Source: a virus
Virus record (IMG/VR): IMGVR_UViG_3300025133_004861
Coordinates: 1-41,379 of that record
DNA: 41,379 nt
Strand: one strand, 5' to 3'
Shown here: positions 16,542 to 24,552 of the stretch, in pieces
How the letters are laid out: every line of letters begins with the position of its first letter
Position numbering within the stretch: position 1 is the first letter of the stretch
The notes under the pieces: generated by a model
What the model was told of the DNA's origin: nothing
Database searches by the model: none
Seen by the model: only the letters and a program-made list of their open reading frames with translations
Made by a program: the position numbers and the translations under genes

Positions 16542-17211
16542 TAGATATGATAATTTTTTATCCTCCACTATAGACCAACTTTTGGGGTATGAGAACATAG
16601 AAAGAATAGTAATAGTAGATGATGATTCTGGTGATTATGATAAACTAGTTTCAAGAAATTGGGATAGGGTAGAAGTATACAAGAATGAAAAGAACTTAGG
16701 ATGCTATCTCAACAAGTTAAAAACTTACACATACTTAAAAGAAGATGAGTGGTGTATAATTCTAGACTCAGATAATATGCTTAGGCCAGAATATATTGAA
16801 GCAATATTAAAAGAAGATGAGATAAATGGGCTGAACAAAAACACTGCATATTTACCAACTGCTGCATTACCACATTTTAATTATGATCATATGAGCGGTG
16901 TTTTAATTACTCCTGAAAATTTTAATGAAATATTTGTTCCTTGTATTGCAGAGTGGAATACTTGTAATTTTCTTTTACATTCTTCTCTCGCAAGAAATCT
17001 ATTAAACACTAAGAAAGAATTTTTTAATGATCTTCTACCATATAATCGAGATGCCTGTTTTATTAATTTTCTTATTGCGAAAGGCAAGGGAAATATAAAG
17101 TTCCTTCCAGGCATGGCGTATGAACACAGAGTTCATGGTTCCGAATGTAACTGGTATATAGAAGATGGTCCGGGCGAGGAATTTTTTAATAATTTTGATT
17201 GGAAAATATGA
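16510..17211 (+). CDS. GT2 family glycosyltransferase
   Basis: A 233-residue GT-A enzyme with the textbook GT2 layout: VTIPTYNR (5-12), IERIVIVDDDS (30-40), ILDSDN with D86-x-D88 (84-89), and EYIEAIL after it. A later LPYNRDACFINFLIAKGKG segment and a YEHRVHG motif replace the usual catalytic ED region. The ATG follows GGAGTGG about six bases upstream, inside the end of the deacetylase gene. Donor and acceptor are unknown. Confidence 0.85.
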   Translation: MKFTVTIPTYNRYDNFLSSTIDQLLGYENIERIVIVDDDSGDYDKLVSRNWDRVEVYKNEKNLGCYLNKLKTYTYLKEDEWCIILDSDNMLRPEYIEAILKEDEINGLNKNTAYLPTAALPHFNYDHMSGVLITPENFNEIFVPCIAEWNTCNFLLHSSLARNLLNTKKEFFNDLLPYNRDACFINFLIAKGKGNIKFLPGMAYEHRVHGSECNWYIEDGPGEEFFNNFDWKI

Positions 17212-18065
17212 AATTTGATAATGAAATAATTTCCTATAATTGGATGCCATGTGTTGCAGATTTAATATTCGATCATGATGATGACTATTATAGATCATGT
17301 GGTGTTAGTCAGAGATGCAAGAGAGATAATATTACTGATGAATCTATAGAAAACATGAAACCTAATGACATAATTTTTATTAAAACTGATTTCATAAAGG
17401 AAGGTTTATTTTCTCGTAAAATTTTACCTCTAATAACAGTTCCTTTCATTTTGGTTAGTGGTGTATCTTCCCATTCTATAGAAAACTATGAGCATATTTT
17501 AAATTCTCCTTTGTTGGTGAAGTGGTATTGTACCAACCCGCCGTGTAAACATGAAAAAATAAAACCCTTACCGATTGGTTTTGAGGAACGGGAAAGAGTC
17601 GGTGGTGATCAAGAATTGTTAAAGGAATATTATAATAAGGTGTTTGGAGACAAGAGCGAAAAACTTCTGATGCCATATCATACTGTCGGAAATAATCCAG
17701 TGAGAGATGAGCATATAAAATATCTCCGAACTTTACCTTTTGTTGATGTTCAGGAATCAAGGCTACCCTTTCCCGAGTATTTGGAACAATTGTCAAAATA
17801 TAAGTATTGTATATGTTTGGAGGGTGCAGGATGGGACACTCATAGGAACTATGAGTGTTTGTTGACTCAAACTGTTCCCATTATGTTAAAAAGTAATATA
17901 AAAATGATCTACGACAATGATAATCTTCCATGCGAATTTATCAACGAGTGGAAAAATCTGAAGCAAGATTTTTATGATTATATTAGAAAACAACATTATA
18001 ATTTCTCCAGTTCTAGGAAATTTTTGCTAACTCAAACTCATGCAGATAGGATACTGAATGACTAA
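17208..18065 (+). CDS. Putative exostosin-like glycosyltransferase
   Basis: A 285-residue protein. The most informative block is FPEYLEQLSKYKYCICLEGAGWDTHRNYECLLTQTVPIML in the C-terminal half. It follows the GT47/exostosin-like pattern S-x-(F/Y)-x-(L/I)-C-x-x-G...D-x-(H/R)-x-x-E...G-x-x-P. The N-terminal half (LPIGFEERERVG after WYCTNPPC) is typical of related O-antigen glycosyltransferases. ATG start in an ATGA overlap; an upstream in-frame TTG is less likely. A role as a glycosyltransferase is likely, the family assignment tentative. Confidence 0.65.
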   Translation: MKFDNEIISYNWMPCVADLIFDHDDDYYRSCGVSQRCKRDNITDESIENMKPNDIIFIKTDFIKEGLFSRKILPLITVPFILVSGVSSHSIENYEHILNSPLLVKWYCTNPPCKHEKIKPLPIGFEERERVGGDQELLKEYYNKVFGDKSEKLLMPYHTVGNNPVRDEHIKYLRTLPFVDVQESRLPFPEYLEQLSKYKYCICLEGAGWDTHRNYECLLTQTVPIMLKSNIKMIYDNDNLPCEFINEWKNLKQDFYDYIRKQHYNFSSSRKFLLTQTHADRILND

Positions 18066-18741
18066 ATTATTACTTCACCAGCATCTAGGCCTTGGGGATC
18101 ATATTGACTGTAATGGTATGGTTAGACATATACTAAAACATAAAGATTATGATTGCATAGATTTATTTGTGAAAAAGAACAATGTCAAAATGGTTTCTTT
18201 CATGTATAGGGATGATGAAAGAATTAAAATCATTCCAATTGAAGGTAATGAGTATGATTATGTAATAGAGTATGCAGAAAAACAAATTGATTATCATTTA
18301 TTAAAAGTAGGACATGAGTTTTATGACCATCAGGATGGTAAAAATTGTTGGGAAGTATTCTATGAGCAGTTGGATTTACCCCATGATGTTAAATTTGATG
18401 AATTCTATATCGAACCTGATCCAGAAGAAGAGGAAAGAGTTTTCAATAAACTAAATCCATCAGGAGAGGATTTTATCTTCGTTCATGATGCATCTTCTGT
18501 CATTAAACGTGATTTAAATCACAGAAAAGATTTAATCATTGTTGGAAACGACACATCCGAAAATATTTTTCATTTTGTAAAGATAATCAAAGAAGCAAAA
18601 GAAATTCATTTAATAGAGAGTTCTTTCAAGTCAATTGTGGATCACTTACCAACTGACGGTAAATTGTTTTTTCATGATTTTTTCGGGGCCCACCCCTTTG
18701 GTAAAACTAAAAAGGAATGGGAGGTAGTAAATGAAAGTTGA
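18058..18741 (+). CDS. Putative glycosyltransferase-associated protein (LGLGDHI type)
   Basis: A 227-residue protein. It opens with LLLHQHLGLGDHIDCNGMVRHI, a motif similar to the start of heptosyltransferase-like (GT9/GT-B) proteins that recur in marine phage and O-antigen clusters. Near the end HLIESSFKSIVDHL corresponds to the donor-site ESSF-type motif of such proteins. At this length it is a compact single unit rather than a full two-lobe GT-B enzyme. Its start overlaps the previous gene by eight bases and its end overlaps the next by 11. Glycan-related function is inferred from motif and context. Confidence 0.6.
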   Translation: MTKLLLHQHLGLGDHIDCNGMVRHILKHKDYDCIDLFVKKNNVKMVSFMYRDDERIKIIPIEGNEYDYVIEYAEKQIDYHLLKVGHEFYDHQDGKNCWEVFYEQLDLPHDVKFDEFYIEPDPEEEERVFNKLNPSGEDFIFVHDASSVIKRDLNHRKDLIIVGNDTSENIFHFVKIIKEAKEIHLIESSFKSIVDHLPTDGKLFFHDFFGAHPFGKTKKEWEVVNES

Positions 18742-19108
18742 AGTTTCAGTAGGTGAATATTTTGATAAGTTTTCCATTTTACAAATTAAAGAAGAAAAGT
18801 TGGAAGATCCGTTAAAATTGATACATGTGAAAAAAGAAAAGGTTTATCTTGAATCTATCATGATTGGTTTTGAGGATGTATTAGAAACAGATTCTTATCT
18901 AAATCTTCATAAGATAAATTTATCTCTTTGGGACATTGAGGATAGGATTAGGGAGAAGGAATATTTAAAAGAATATGATGAAGAATTTATTGAATTGTCT
19001 AGAAAAATTTATATAATGAACGATGAGAGATTTAATTACAAAAATGAAATAAGTAAAATGAAATCATCGGAATATATGGAACAAAAGAGCCATAAAAATT
19101 GCAGATAA
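18731..19108 (+). CDS. DUF6165-like protein
   Basis: A 125-residue, mostly helical, charged protein. The opening EVSVGEYFDKFSILQIKEEKL matches the DUF6165 pattern, a family of unknown function commonly found beside surface polysaccharide genes. The rest (INLSLWDIEDRIREKE, IYIMNDERFNYKNEI) also fits that family. No catalytic motif is apparent. Its place after the LGLGDHI-type gene is in line with usual DUF6165 neighbourhoods. Family match is by memory of the pattern. Confidence 0.7.
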   Translation: MKVEVSVGEYFDKFSILQIKEEKLEDPLKLIHVKKEKVYLESIMIGFEDVLETDSYLNLHKINLSLWDIEDRIREKEYLKEYDEEFIELSRKIYIMNDERFNYKNEISKMKSSEYMEQKSHKNCR

Positions 19109-19119
19109 ACTAGATTAAT

Positions 19120-20193
19120 ATGATTCCCATCTATAAACCATATCTCAATAATGAAATATTAAAGTATGCCCATGACGCTTTAGATAGTGGGTGGATTTCT
19201 TCTATTGGAAAATATAAAGATCTTGCTTCTGAGTTATTGTGTGAAAGGACAGGTACGGAGTATTCATACCTCACTTGTAATGGTACTGTATCTTGCCATT
19301 TAATGTCAAAGGTTCTTGAAAAGTTTCACCCAACAAAAACGAAAGTAATAGTTCCTAGCAATTGTTATGTCGCTGCTTGGAATAGTTTGTTGTTTGATAA
19401 AAGGTCTGATTTGGAAATTTTTCCTGTTGATGCAGATCCCAACACATGGAATATGCACATTGGGGATGTCGAAGGGGATGTTTTTTATGTTGTTCACAAT
19501 CTTGGTAATGTAGTGAATGTTCCTGAACTAAAACGAAAATATCCAAATGCAATTTTCGTCGAGGATGCTTGTGAAGCATTATTTGGTAGATATGAGAATA
19601 ATTTAGTGGGTTCTGCTTCTTTGTGTTCTGCTTTTTCTTTCTTCGGAAACAAAAACATATCTGCCGGAGAAGGAGGAGCAGTAGTTACCAATGACTCCGA
19701 TGTATATGATTATATTAAACACACATCTGAACAATCTCAAATAAGCAGATTTGTGCATGATGATATTGGTTATAATTATAGGATGTCCAATGTTCATGCC
19801 GCCTTGCTATATGGTCAGTTGAAACATTCAGATGAAATAATGGAAAATAAATATAGGGTTTTCAATAGATACTCTCTTGGACTAAAAGATGTTGGGGTAG
19901 AGGTTCAAAAAGAGAACAACAACACAAATCATGCATGTTGGTTATATGGTGCAAAATTTAAAGATAAGAAAACAAAAGAGAAGATTAAAAATAAATTAGA
20001 TTCTCTTCTAGTTGATACTAGACCTATGTTTTATCAGATAAATAAACATGAACACCTGTCAACTTTTGAGTCATATCCTGTTTCTCAAAATTTATCAGAA
20101 AGGTGTTTACTATTGCCAAGTTATCCTGAATTGACAAACGACGAAATTGATTTTATAGTTAACAACATTAAACAAATAACACTAAACACATGA
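19120..20193 (+). CDS. DegT/DnrJ/EryC1-family PLP aminotransferase, GDP-perosamine synthase-like
   Basis: A 357-residue sugar aminotransferase. Diagnostic motifs are the substrate segment GWISSIGKY (24-32), the PLP-ring residue in VEDACEALFG (147-156, D149), and FSFFGNKNISAGEGG (172-186) with K178 as the Schiff-base lysine. The SFFGNK...GEGG form is the one found in GDP-perosamine synthases. Those enzymes act on GDP-4-keto-6-deoxymannose, exactly the product of the phage Gmd, so GDP-perosamine synthesis is a reasonable prediction. A UDP-linked 4-keto sugar is the alternative. It is followed by a 21-base tandem duplication at its 3' end. Confidence 0.88.
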   Translation: MIPIYKPYLNNEILKYAHDALDSGWISSIGKYKDLASELLCERTGTEYSYLTCNGTVSCHLMSKVLEKFHPTKTKVIVPSNCYVAAWNSLLFDKRSDLEIFPVDADPNTWNMHIGDVEGDVFYVVHNLGNVVNVPELKRKYPNAIFVEDACEALFGRYENNLVGSASLCSAFSFFGNKNISAGEGGAVVTNDSDVYDYIKHTSEQSQISRFVHDDIGYNYRMSNVHAALLYGQLKHSDEIMENKYRVFNRYSLGLKDVGVEVQKENNNTNHACWLYGAKFKDKKTKEKIKNKLDSLLVDTRPMFYQINKHEHLSTFESYPVSQNLSERCLLLPSYPELTNDEIDFIVNNIKQITLNT

Positions 20194-20216
20194 TGAATAA
20201 CACTAAACACATGATG
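20175..20216 (+). repeat. Perfect tandem duplication, 2 x 21 bases
   Basis: The 21-base unit AATAACACTAAACACATGATG occurs twice head to tail. The first copy includes the last codons and stop of the aminotransferase gene and the second fills the gap to the FkbM gene. It looks like a recent slippage or recombination duplication. Each copy carries an ATG that could weakly affect translation. Confidence 0.95.
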
Positions 20217-20228
20217 GAGGATTGAATC

Positions 20229-20876
20229 ATGATTATCCCGTTAGACAAAATGATAGTAGAGTATGGTATGAAGATAGAGGGCGTTATGCATATTGGTGGA
20301 CACACAGGTCAGGAGGTGGAAAAGTATCAAAATGCCGGAATACAAAATGGTATATTTTTTGAACCTCAAAAAGAGGCGTTTGCAGCATGTTGCATTAAGT
20401 CTAGTCAGGCCGGATATGTAACATATAATCTTGCTTTAGGAAATGAATCGCGTAAGATAGACATGTACACAGCAGTTCCATATTATGGTATGTCCTCTTC
20501 AATCCTGAAACCTGCCAAACATTTAGAACAATATCCACAAATTAATTTTGAGGGAACAGAGGAAGTTGACATGACAACTCTTGATTCCTTCATAGAAGAA
20601 CGCGACATAGATCTTAGCAATTATAATTTCATAAACATAGATGTTCAGGGTTATGAATTAGAAGTGTTTAAAGGAGCAAAGAAAACTTTAGAAACTATAG
20701 ATTATGTTTATGCAGAAGTAAATAGAGATGAAGTTTACGAGAATTGTGCAAGAGTTGAGGAGTTGGATTCGTTTTTATCTGAGTATGGGTTTACTAGGGT
20801 GTTGACAGAGTGGAGCGGAGACACTTGGGGTGATGCTCTTTATGTAAAACAAATTGATGAAAGTAAATTAAAATGA
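20229..20876 (+). CDS. FkbM family methyltransferase
   Basis: A 215-residue SAM-dependent methyltransferase. GVMHIGGHTGQEVEKY is the SAM-binding motif I in the FkbM style (D/H-x-G-x-x-x-G). FFEPQKEAF follows, then the family-typical TTLDSFIEE and NFINIDVQGYELEVFKGA blocks, and YVYAEVN. FkbM enzymes O-methylate sugars or natural products. Here it is likely to methylate a sugar of the island's glycan. A GGAGG ribosome site lies just upstream of the ATG. The last four bases overlap the next gene. Confidence 0.9.
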   Translation: MIIPLDKMIVEYGMKIEGVMHIGGHTGQEVEKYQNAGIQNGIFFEPQKEAFAACCIKSSQAGYVTYNLALGNESRKIDMYTAVPYYGMSSSILKPAKHLEQYPQINFEGTEEVDMTTLDSFIEERDIDLSNYNFINIDVQGYELEVFKGAKKTLETIDYVYAEVNRDEVYENCARVEELDSFLSEYGFTRVLTEWSGDTWGDALYVKQIDESKLK

Positions 20877-21388
20877 CTGAATTGAATATCCCCTTTGGTG
20901 GTTCTGGTATGGTGCAAGAATGTTATGACTGGATATCTGATAACATAGAAGAAGGAAAAAACATATTGGAAATTGGTGCTGGTAAAGTAAGCACTTACCA
21001 TCTCTCTCGAAAATGGAATCTTTACAGCATCGAAACCGATAGAGAATGGGTTAATTGGTACAAAGAAGCAAACTATATTTACTGTTCAGAAAAAAATGAA
21101 AAGGAGTATATGGAATGTATTCAGAATCAGTTACCAGACAACTATGATTTACTAATAATTGATGGTCTTCTTTTTAACAGCAGAAAAAAAATATGTGAGT
21201 ATCATAAAATGTTTAAAATTAAAGACATACCAGTTATTGTTGATGATACTTGGAGAGAAAGTGAAGCAGAGATTGCAAATTGGATTTGTGAAACTTACGA
21301 TAAAAAAGTGATACTTATTGCCACCGACCCACATGGATCACAACCCACTGTCAACGGCGTGAGGGAACAGTCACGGGTGCTTCTGTGA
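20873..21388 (+). CDS. Putative class I SAM-dependent methyltransferase
   Basis: A 171-residue protein with a Rossmann methyltransferase core: KNILEIGAGKVSTYHLS (motif I), an acidic SIETDREW end of strand 2, and DLLIIDGLLF (motif IV region). A conserved IPVIVDDTWRE then follows. It starts in an ATGA overlap with the FkbM gene and ends in a GTGA overlap with the GT11 gene, so it is likely co-expressed with them. The substrate is unknown; a sugar hydroxyl or a nucleotide sugar is plausible. Confidence 0.7.
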   Translation: MTELNIPFGGSGMVQECYDWISDNIEEGKNILEIGAGKVSTYHLSRKWNLYSIETDREWVNWYKEANYIYCSEKNEKEYMECIQNQLPDNYDLLIIDGLLFNSRKKICEYHKMFKIKDIPVIVDDTWRESEAEIANWICETYDKKVILIATDPHGSQPTVNGVREQSRVLL

Positions 21389-22167
21389 TAAGTTCAATAG
21401 ACCAACCAAATACAATTCAAATGTCATCTTTAGGCAATAACGGAAGATTTGGAAATCAATTATTCCAATATGCATTTGCTAAATCTTATGCAGATAAGTA
21501 TAATTGTGTTCTGGAAATACCAAGTGATTGGATAGGGAGAAAGATATTCAAAATTGAAGATAATGTCCTAACAAATCCTTTACCTATGACTGATGGGGAT
21601 GAAATTCAATTCGGTGAAATTAATATCGATATGTTTGGTTTCTTCCAACATCAAAAGTTCTTGGACATCATGGACATAAAGAAAGTTAAAGAGTGGTTCA
21701 CCTTCAAAGAAGAAATTGTAGATCTATTTGTAAAACCAAAAGATTTTTATGTCGCCGCACATCTCAGACATGGTGATTTTGTTCACGCAAAACAGTTTTG
21801 CACTATAACTCATGAGTGTTATGTTAATACCTGTTTGGAAAATGGGTACAACAAAGAAGATATAATTGTAGTTAGTGAAGAGATTATGCAACCAGCAGAT
21901 TTAGGAAGAATGGATATTGAACATAAAGGAGAGAATTGGGATTTTTTGTATGATTTCCTTGTTTTGATGAATTCAAATGTTTTATATAGATCCAATTCTA
22001 CATTTGGTTGGTGGGCAGGAGTTTTAGGAAATCATGAAAAGGTATATTCTCCAGTGGTTCAGGGGAAACAAGGAGAACACATGATTTGTGTTGACTTCGT
22101 TGAAGGAAATCACCCATGTCACATGGAGATAGATAATAATAGACATAGCGATTTGTATCTTGTTTAA
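21385..22167 (+). CDS. GT11 alpha-1,2-fucosyltransferase
   Basis: A 260-residue protein with three GT11 motifs: GRFGNQLFQYAFAKSYA (20-36), the GDP-fucose-binding AAHLRHGDF (124-132, variant of H-x-R-R-G-D-Y), and YRSNSTFGWWAG late in the protein (S-N-S-T-F-x-WW). This family transfers fucose in alpha-1,2 linkage. With two GT10-like genes upstream the phage has at least three predicted fucosyltransferases plus its own GDP-fucose route. GTG start in a GTGA overlap; a downstream ATG at 21421 would place the first motif nearer the N-terminus as usual and remains possible. Confidence 0.9.
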   Translation: MISSIDQPNTIQMSSLGNNGRFGNQLFQYAFAKSYADKYNCVLEIPSDWIGRKIFKIEDNVLTNPLPMTDGDEIQFGEINIDMFGFFQHQKFLDIMDIKKVKEWFTFKEEIVDLFVKPKDFYVAAHLRHGDFVHAKQFCTITHECYVNTCLENGYNKEDIIVVSEEIMQPADLGRMDIEHKGENWDFLYDFLVLMNSNVLYRSNSTFGWWAGVLGNHEKVYSPVVQGKQGEHMICVDFVEGNHPCHMEIDNNRHSDLYLV

Positions 22168-22715
22168 TGATAGTATCAATACACCAACCTAATTTTATGC
22201 CTTGGTATCCGTTCTTTCAAAAGATAGAACAATCTGATATTTTTGTTATCATGTGTAATTGTCAATTTGAAAAGAATAATTTTCAAAATCGTTTTAATAT
22301 GAACAACAAATGGAATACGATGAGTGTGAATAAAGGATTAGAACCTATTGTGGATAAGAAATATCTCTCTCCTGAAAAAGATTGGAATAAGATAAAGGCA
22401 AATCTTTCAGAGTATTCTGACATACTTAAAAATTTTGATGAATGTATTGATGAAAGTTTAACAGAAACAAATGTAAGCATAATAAGAAAAGTTTGCAAGA
22501 TGTTAAATATCACAACAGAGATAGTATTAGATCATCCCACAGAACTAAGAAGAACAGAGAGGCTGGTGGATATATGTAAGCACTATGGGGCAACAGAATA
22601 TCTTTCCGGCCCGAGTGGTAAGAAATATCTTGACTTATCTTTATTTTCTAGTAAAATAAAAGTTGCATATCAAGAAGATCAATCCAAGAGCCCAATTTTG
22701 GAGGTATTATATTAA
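22167..22715 (+). CDS. WbqC-like family protein
   Basis: A 182-residue protein starting IVSIHQPNFMPWYPFFQKI, the unmistakable opening of the WbqC family (PF08889: H-Q-P-x-x-x-P-W-x-x-F/Y-x-x-K). The end contains GATEYLSGPSGKKYLD, also typical. It appears shorter than a full WbqC domain, which usually continues past 200 residues. WbqC proteins accompany sugar aminotransferases in O-antigen clusters and are proposed to modify amino sugars; the biochemical role is not settled. It shares its first base with the upstream stop and its last with the next start. Confidence 0.85.
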   Translation: MIVSIHQPNFMPWYPFFQKIEQSDIFVIMCNCQFEKNNFQNRFNMNNKWNTMSVNKGLEPIVDKKYLSPEKDWNKIKANLSEYSDILKNFDECIDESLTETNVSIIRKVCKMLNITTEIVLDHPTELRRTERLVDICKHYGATEYLSGPSGKKYLDLSLFSSKIKVAYQEDQSKSPILEVLY

Positions 22716-23662
22716 TGTTACTGTATAGAGATAACCCATTTTGTCCTTTATCAAACTATCCCATATATCCCCCGTATGCTAATGGTGCATATTTAGAGGA
22801 TTATTTTGCAATGAGATTTGTTGCAGAGGGTAGACAAAATGACATAGAAAGAAAATACATTCAAGTTCTTTGGACTCCCTATTATATTGAAAGAAATATA
22901 ACCCACGGAAGATATCGTGATGGTATTCCCGATGAAGAACCATTGCAATCCGAGTTAAACTCAATGGACCCAAATAAACAATATTTTGTAGTCAGTCAAC
23001 ACGACGATGCACCAATGCACAGATTGCCCGAAAACACATTGGTTTTTTCTGCTGGTGGAAATTATGATGGACCAAATACATGTATACCAATCCCTCTCAT
23101 ATGTTCAAAAATTCCAAACCACCTTATACCAGATATAGAAGAAAGAGATATTCTTGTTTCTTTTATTGGTTCAGAAACACATCCGGTTAGAAGACGAGCG
23201 ATTGATTCTATAAACGGAAATGACCGTGTGGTTGTAGAGAGTCGAGAAGAATGGAATGAAAATGTTCCAATGAATGATCTTATAGAATTTTTAACTATCA
23301 CATCTAGAAGTGAATTCTGTTTATGTCCACGGGGTTATGGTAAATCAAGTTTCAGACTGTATGAATGTATGCAAATGGGAACAATTCCAGTTTATGTTTC
23401 TGGTGAAACTTGCCCGGAACTTTCTGATGAACATTATTTACCGTGGTCAGACGAATTGGACTGGAATGAATTTTGTGTCTTAGTGAATCAAGAAGAAATA
23501 CCCGACATTTACAATCGACTCAATTCAATGACTGAAGAAACAAAAAAACAAATGAGAAATAAACTTGAAGAAGTTTATGACAAATACTTTAGTCTTAGTG
23601 GAATGTATGATAACATTATGAAACGTGTGGAGAATATCCAAATGTCAGAGAGTATTACCTAA
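22715..23662 (+). CDS. Exostosin-like (GT47-type) glycosyltransferase, paralog A
   Basis: A 315-residue protein. The donor-binding block is SEFCLCPRGYGKSSFRLYECMQMGTIPVYVSG, matching exostosin/GT47 (F-C-L-C-P-x-G-x-x-x-x-R-x-x-E...G-x-IPV). Upstream blocks YPIYPPYANGAYLEDYF, NTLVFSAGGNY, and DILVSFIGSETHPVRR recur in the gene at 25461, so these are duplicates. The start ATG overlaps the WbqC stop (TAATG). Donor sugar cannot be inferred; the known family uses UDP-sugars in GT-B fold. Confidence 0.82.
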   Translation: MLLYRDNPFCPLSNYPIYPPYANGAYLEDYFAMRFVAEGRQNDIERKYIQVLWTPYYIERNITHGRYRDGIPDEEPLQSELNSMDPNKQYFVVSQHDDAPMHRLPENTLVFSAGGNYDGPNTCIPIPLICSKIPNHLIPDIEERDILVSFIGSETHPVRRRAIDSINGNDRVVVESREEWNENVPMNDLIEFLTITSRSEFCLCPRGYGKSSFRLYECMQMGTIPVYVSGETCPELSDEHYLPWSDELDWNEFCVLVNQEEIPDIYNRLNSMTEETKKQMRNKLEEVYDKYFSLSGMYDNIMKRVENIQMSESIT

Positions 23663-23675
23663 TAAGGAAAGATAA

Positions 23676-24551
23676 ATGAGTGAAGTACCGTTTGATAAAG
23701 TAGTTTTAAGTTGTGATGAAAATCCACTGTTCCTTCCGTTTGTTCCATTAATAGCAAAAGCATGGCATAAATTTTTCCCAGAAGTTGGCATTGAATTGGG
23801 GTTTGTTTGTGAAGTAAATCCTGAGACTGGTCTACCTCTTGATTCAAGAGTATACCAATATATGCGTACTATGGCAGAAAGATCTAAAGTTAATTTAACA
23901 TTTTTACCTTTGGTTGAGGGGGTAAGCCCTTGCAATCTAGGAAAGGTTGGTAGACTTATTGTTGCCGCAGAACAAGGTGATGCAGTGTGCCTGCTTCATG
24001 ATGTGGATAGTTTACCCCTCCAAAGAGAATATTTTATTAAATTAGTTGAACAAAGGAAAAAGGACACCATGTTGTGTGTTCATGTTCCCGAAGTATACGG
24101 AGGTTCGCCGTATGGTAGATTCCCAATGGCACCCACTACCGCAGAAGGGTATCTATTTAAGAGAATTATCAATCCAGAAAATTTATCATATACTGAATTA
24201 ATAAACAGTTGGAAAAATTTGCAGGTATATGATACAAACGAATCAATAAACAATAAACCAGATCCATTTGCTGGAGATAATATCTATTTTTCGGATGAGT
24301 CCTTGTTGCGTGTTCTTATGAATCGTTTCAGAGAAGAAAGATTGTCGATGACGACAAATGTTGTTCGTCATGTAGCAAACATTCATTATGATTGGGTAAA
24401 TTCTACAAACGTTCCAAACGGGCCCGCTTGGGGCGAATGGGACAGGGAAGCCCTTACTACCGGTGGAATGATAGAAGCAAATCTTCTAAGACCTTCGTGG
24501 GTATATGAAGAAGAGTTGAAAGAAATTATAGATTACATTAACGAGGATTGA
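23676..24551 (+). CDS. Putative glycosyltransferase, GT-A type
   Basis: A 291-residue protein. After a hydrophobic strand, VCLLHDVDSLPL (104-115) carries D109-x-D111, the expected GT-A metal motif, and GRFPMAPTTAEGYLFKRI and DPFAGDNIYFSDESLL resemble acceptor-side blocks of uncharacterised O-antigen transferases. No family name can be given with confidence. AAGGAAA lies about seven bases upstream of the ATG. It sits between two exostosin-like duplicates and directly before the epimerase gene. Confidence 0.62.
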   Translation: MSEVPFDKVVLSCDENPLFLPFVPLIAKAWHKFFPEVGIELGFVCEVNPETGLPLDSRVYQYMRTMAERSKVNLTFLPLVEGVSPCNLGKVGRLIVAAEQGDAVCLLHDVDSLPLQREYFIKLVEQRKKDTMLCVHVPEVYGGSPYGRFPMAPTTAEGYLFKRIINPENLSYTELINSWKNLQVYDTNESINNKPDPFAGDNIYFSDESLLRVLMNRFREERLSMTTNVVRHVANIHYDWVNSTNVPNGPAWGEWDREALTTGGMIEANLLRPSWVYEEELKEIIDYINED

Positions 24552-24552
24552 T

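Noticed and set aside
23671-23678. GATAAATG resembling a late promoter inside the glycan island
   Set aside because: Same reason: it overlaps the start codon, deviates from the TATAAATA core, and lies within a co-directional gene run.
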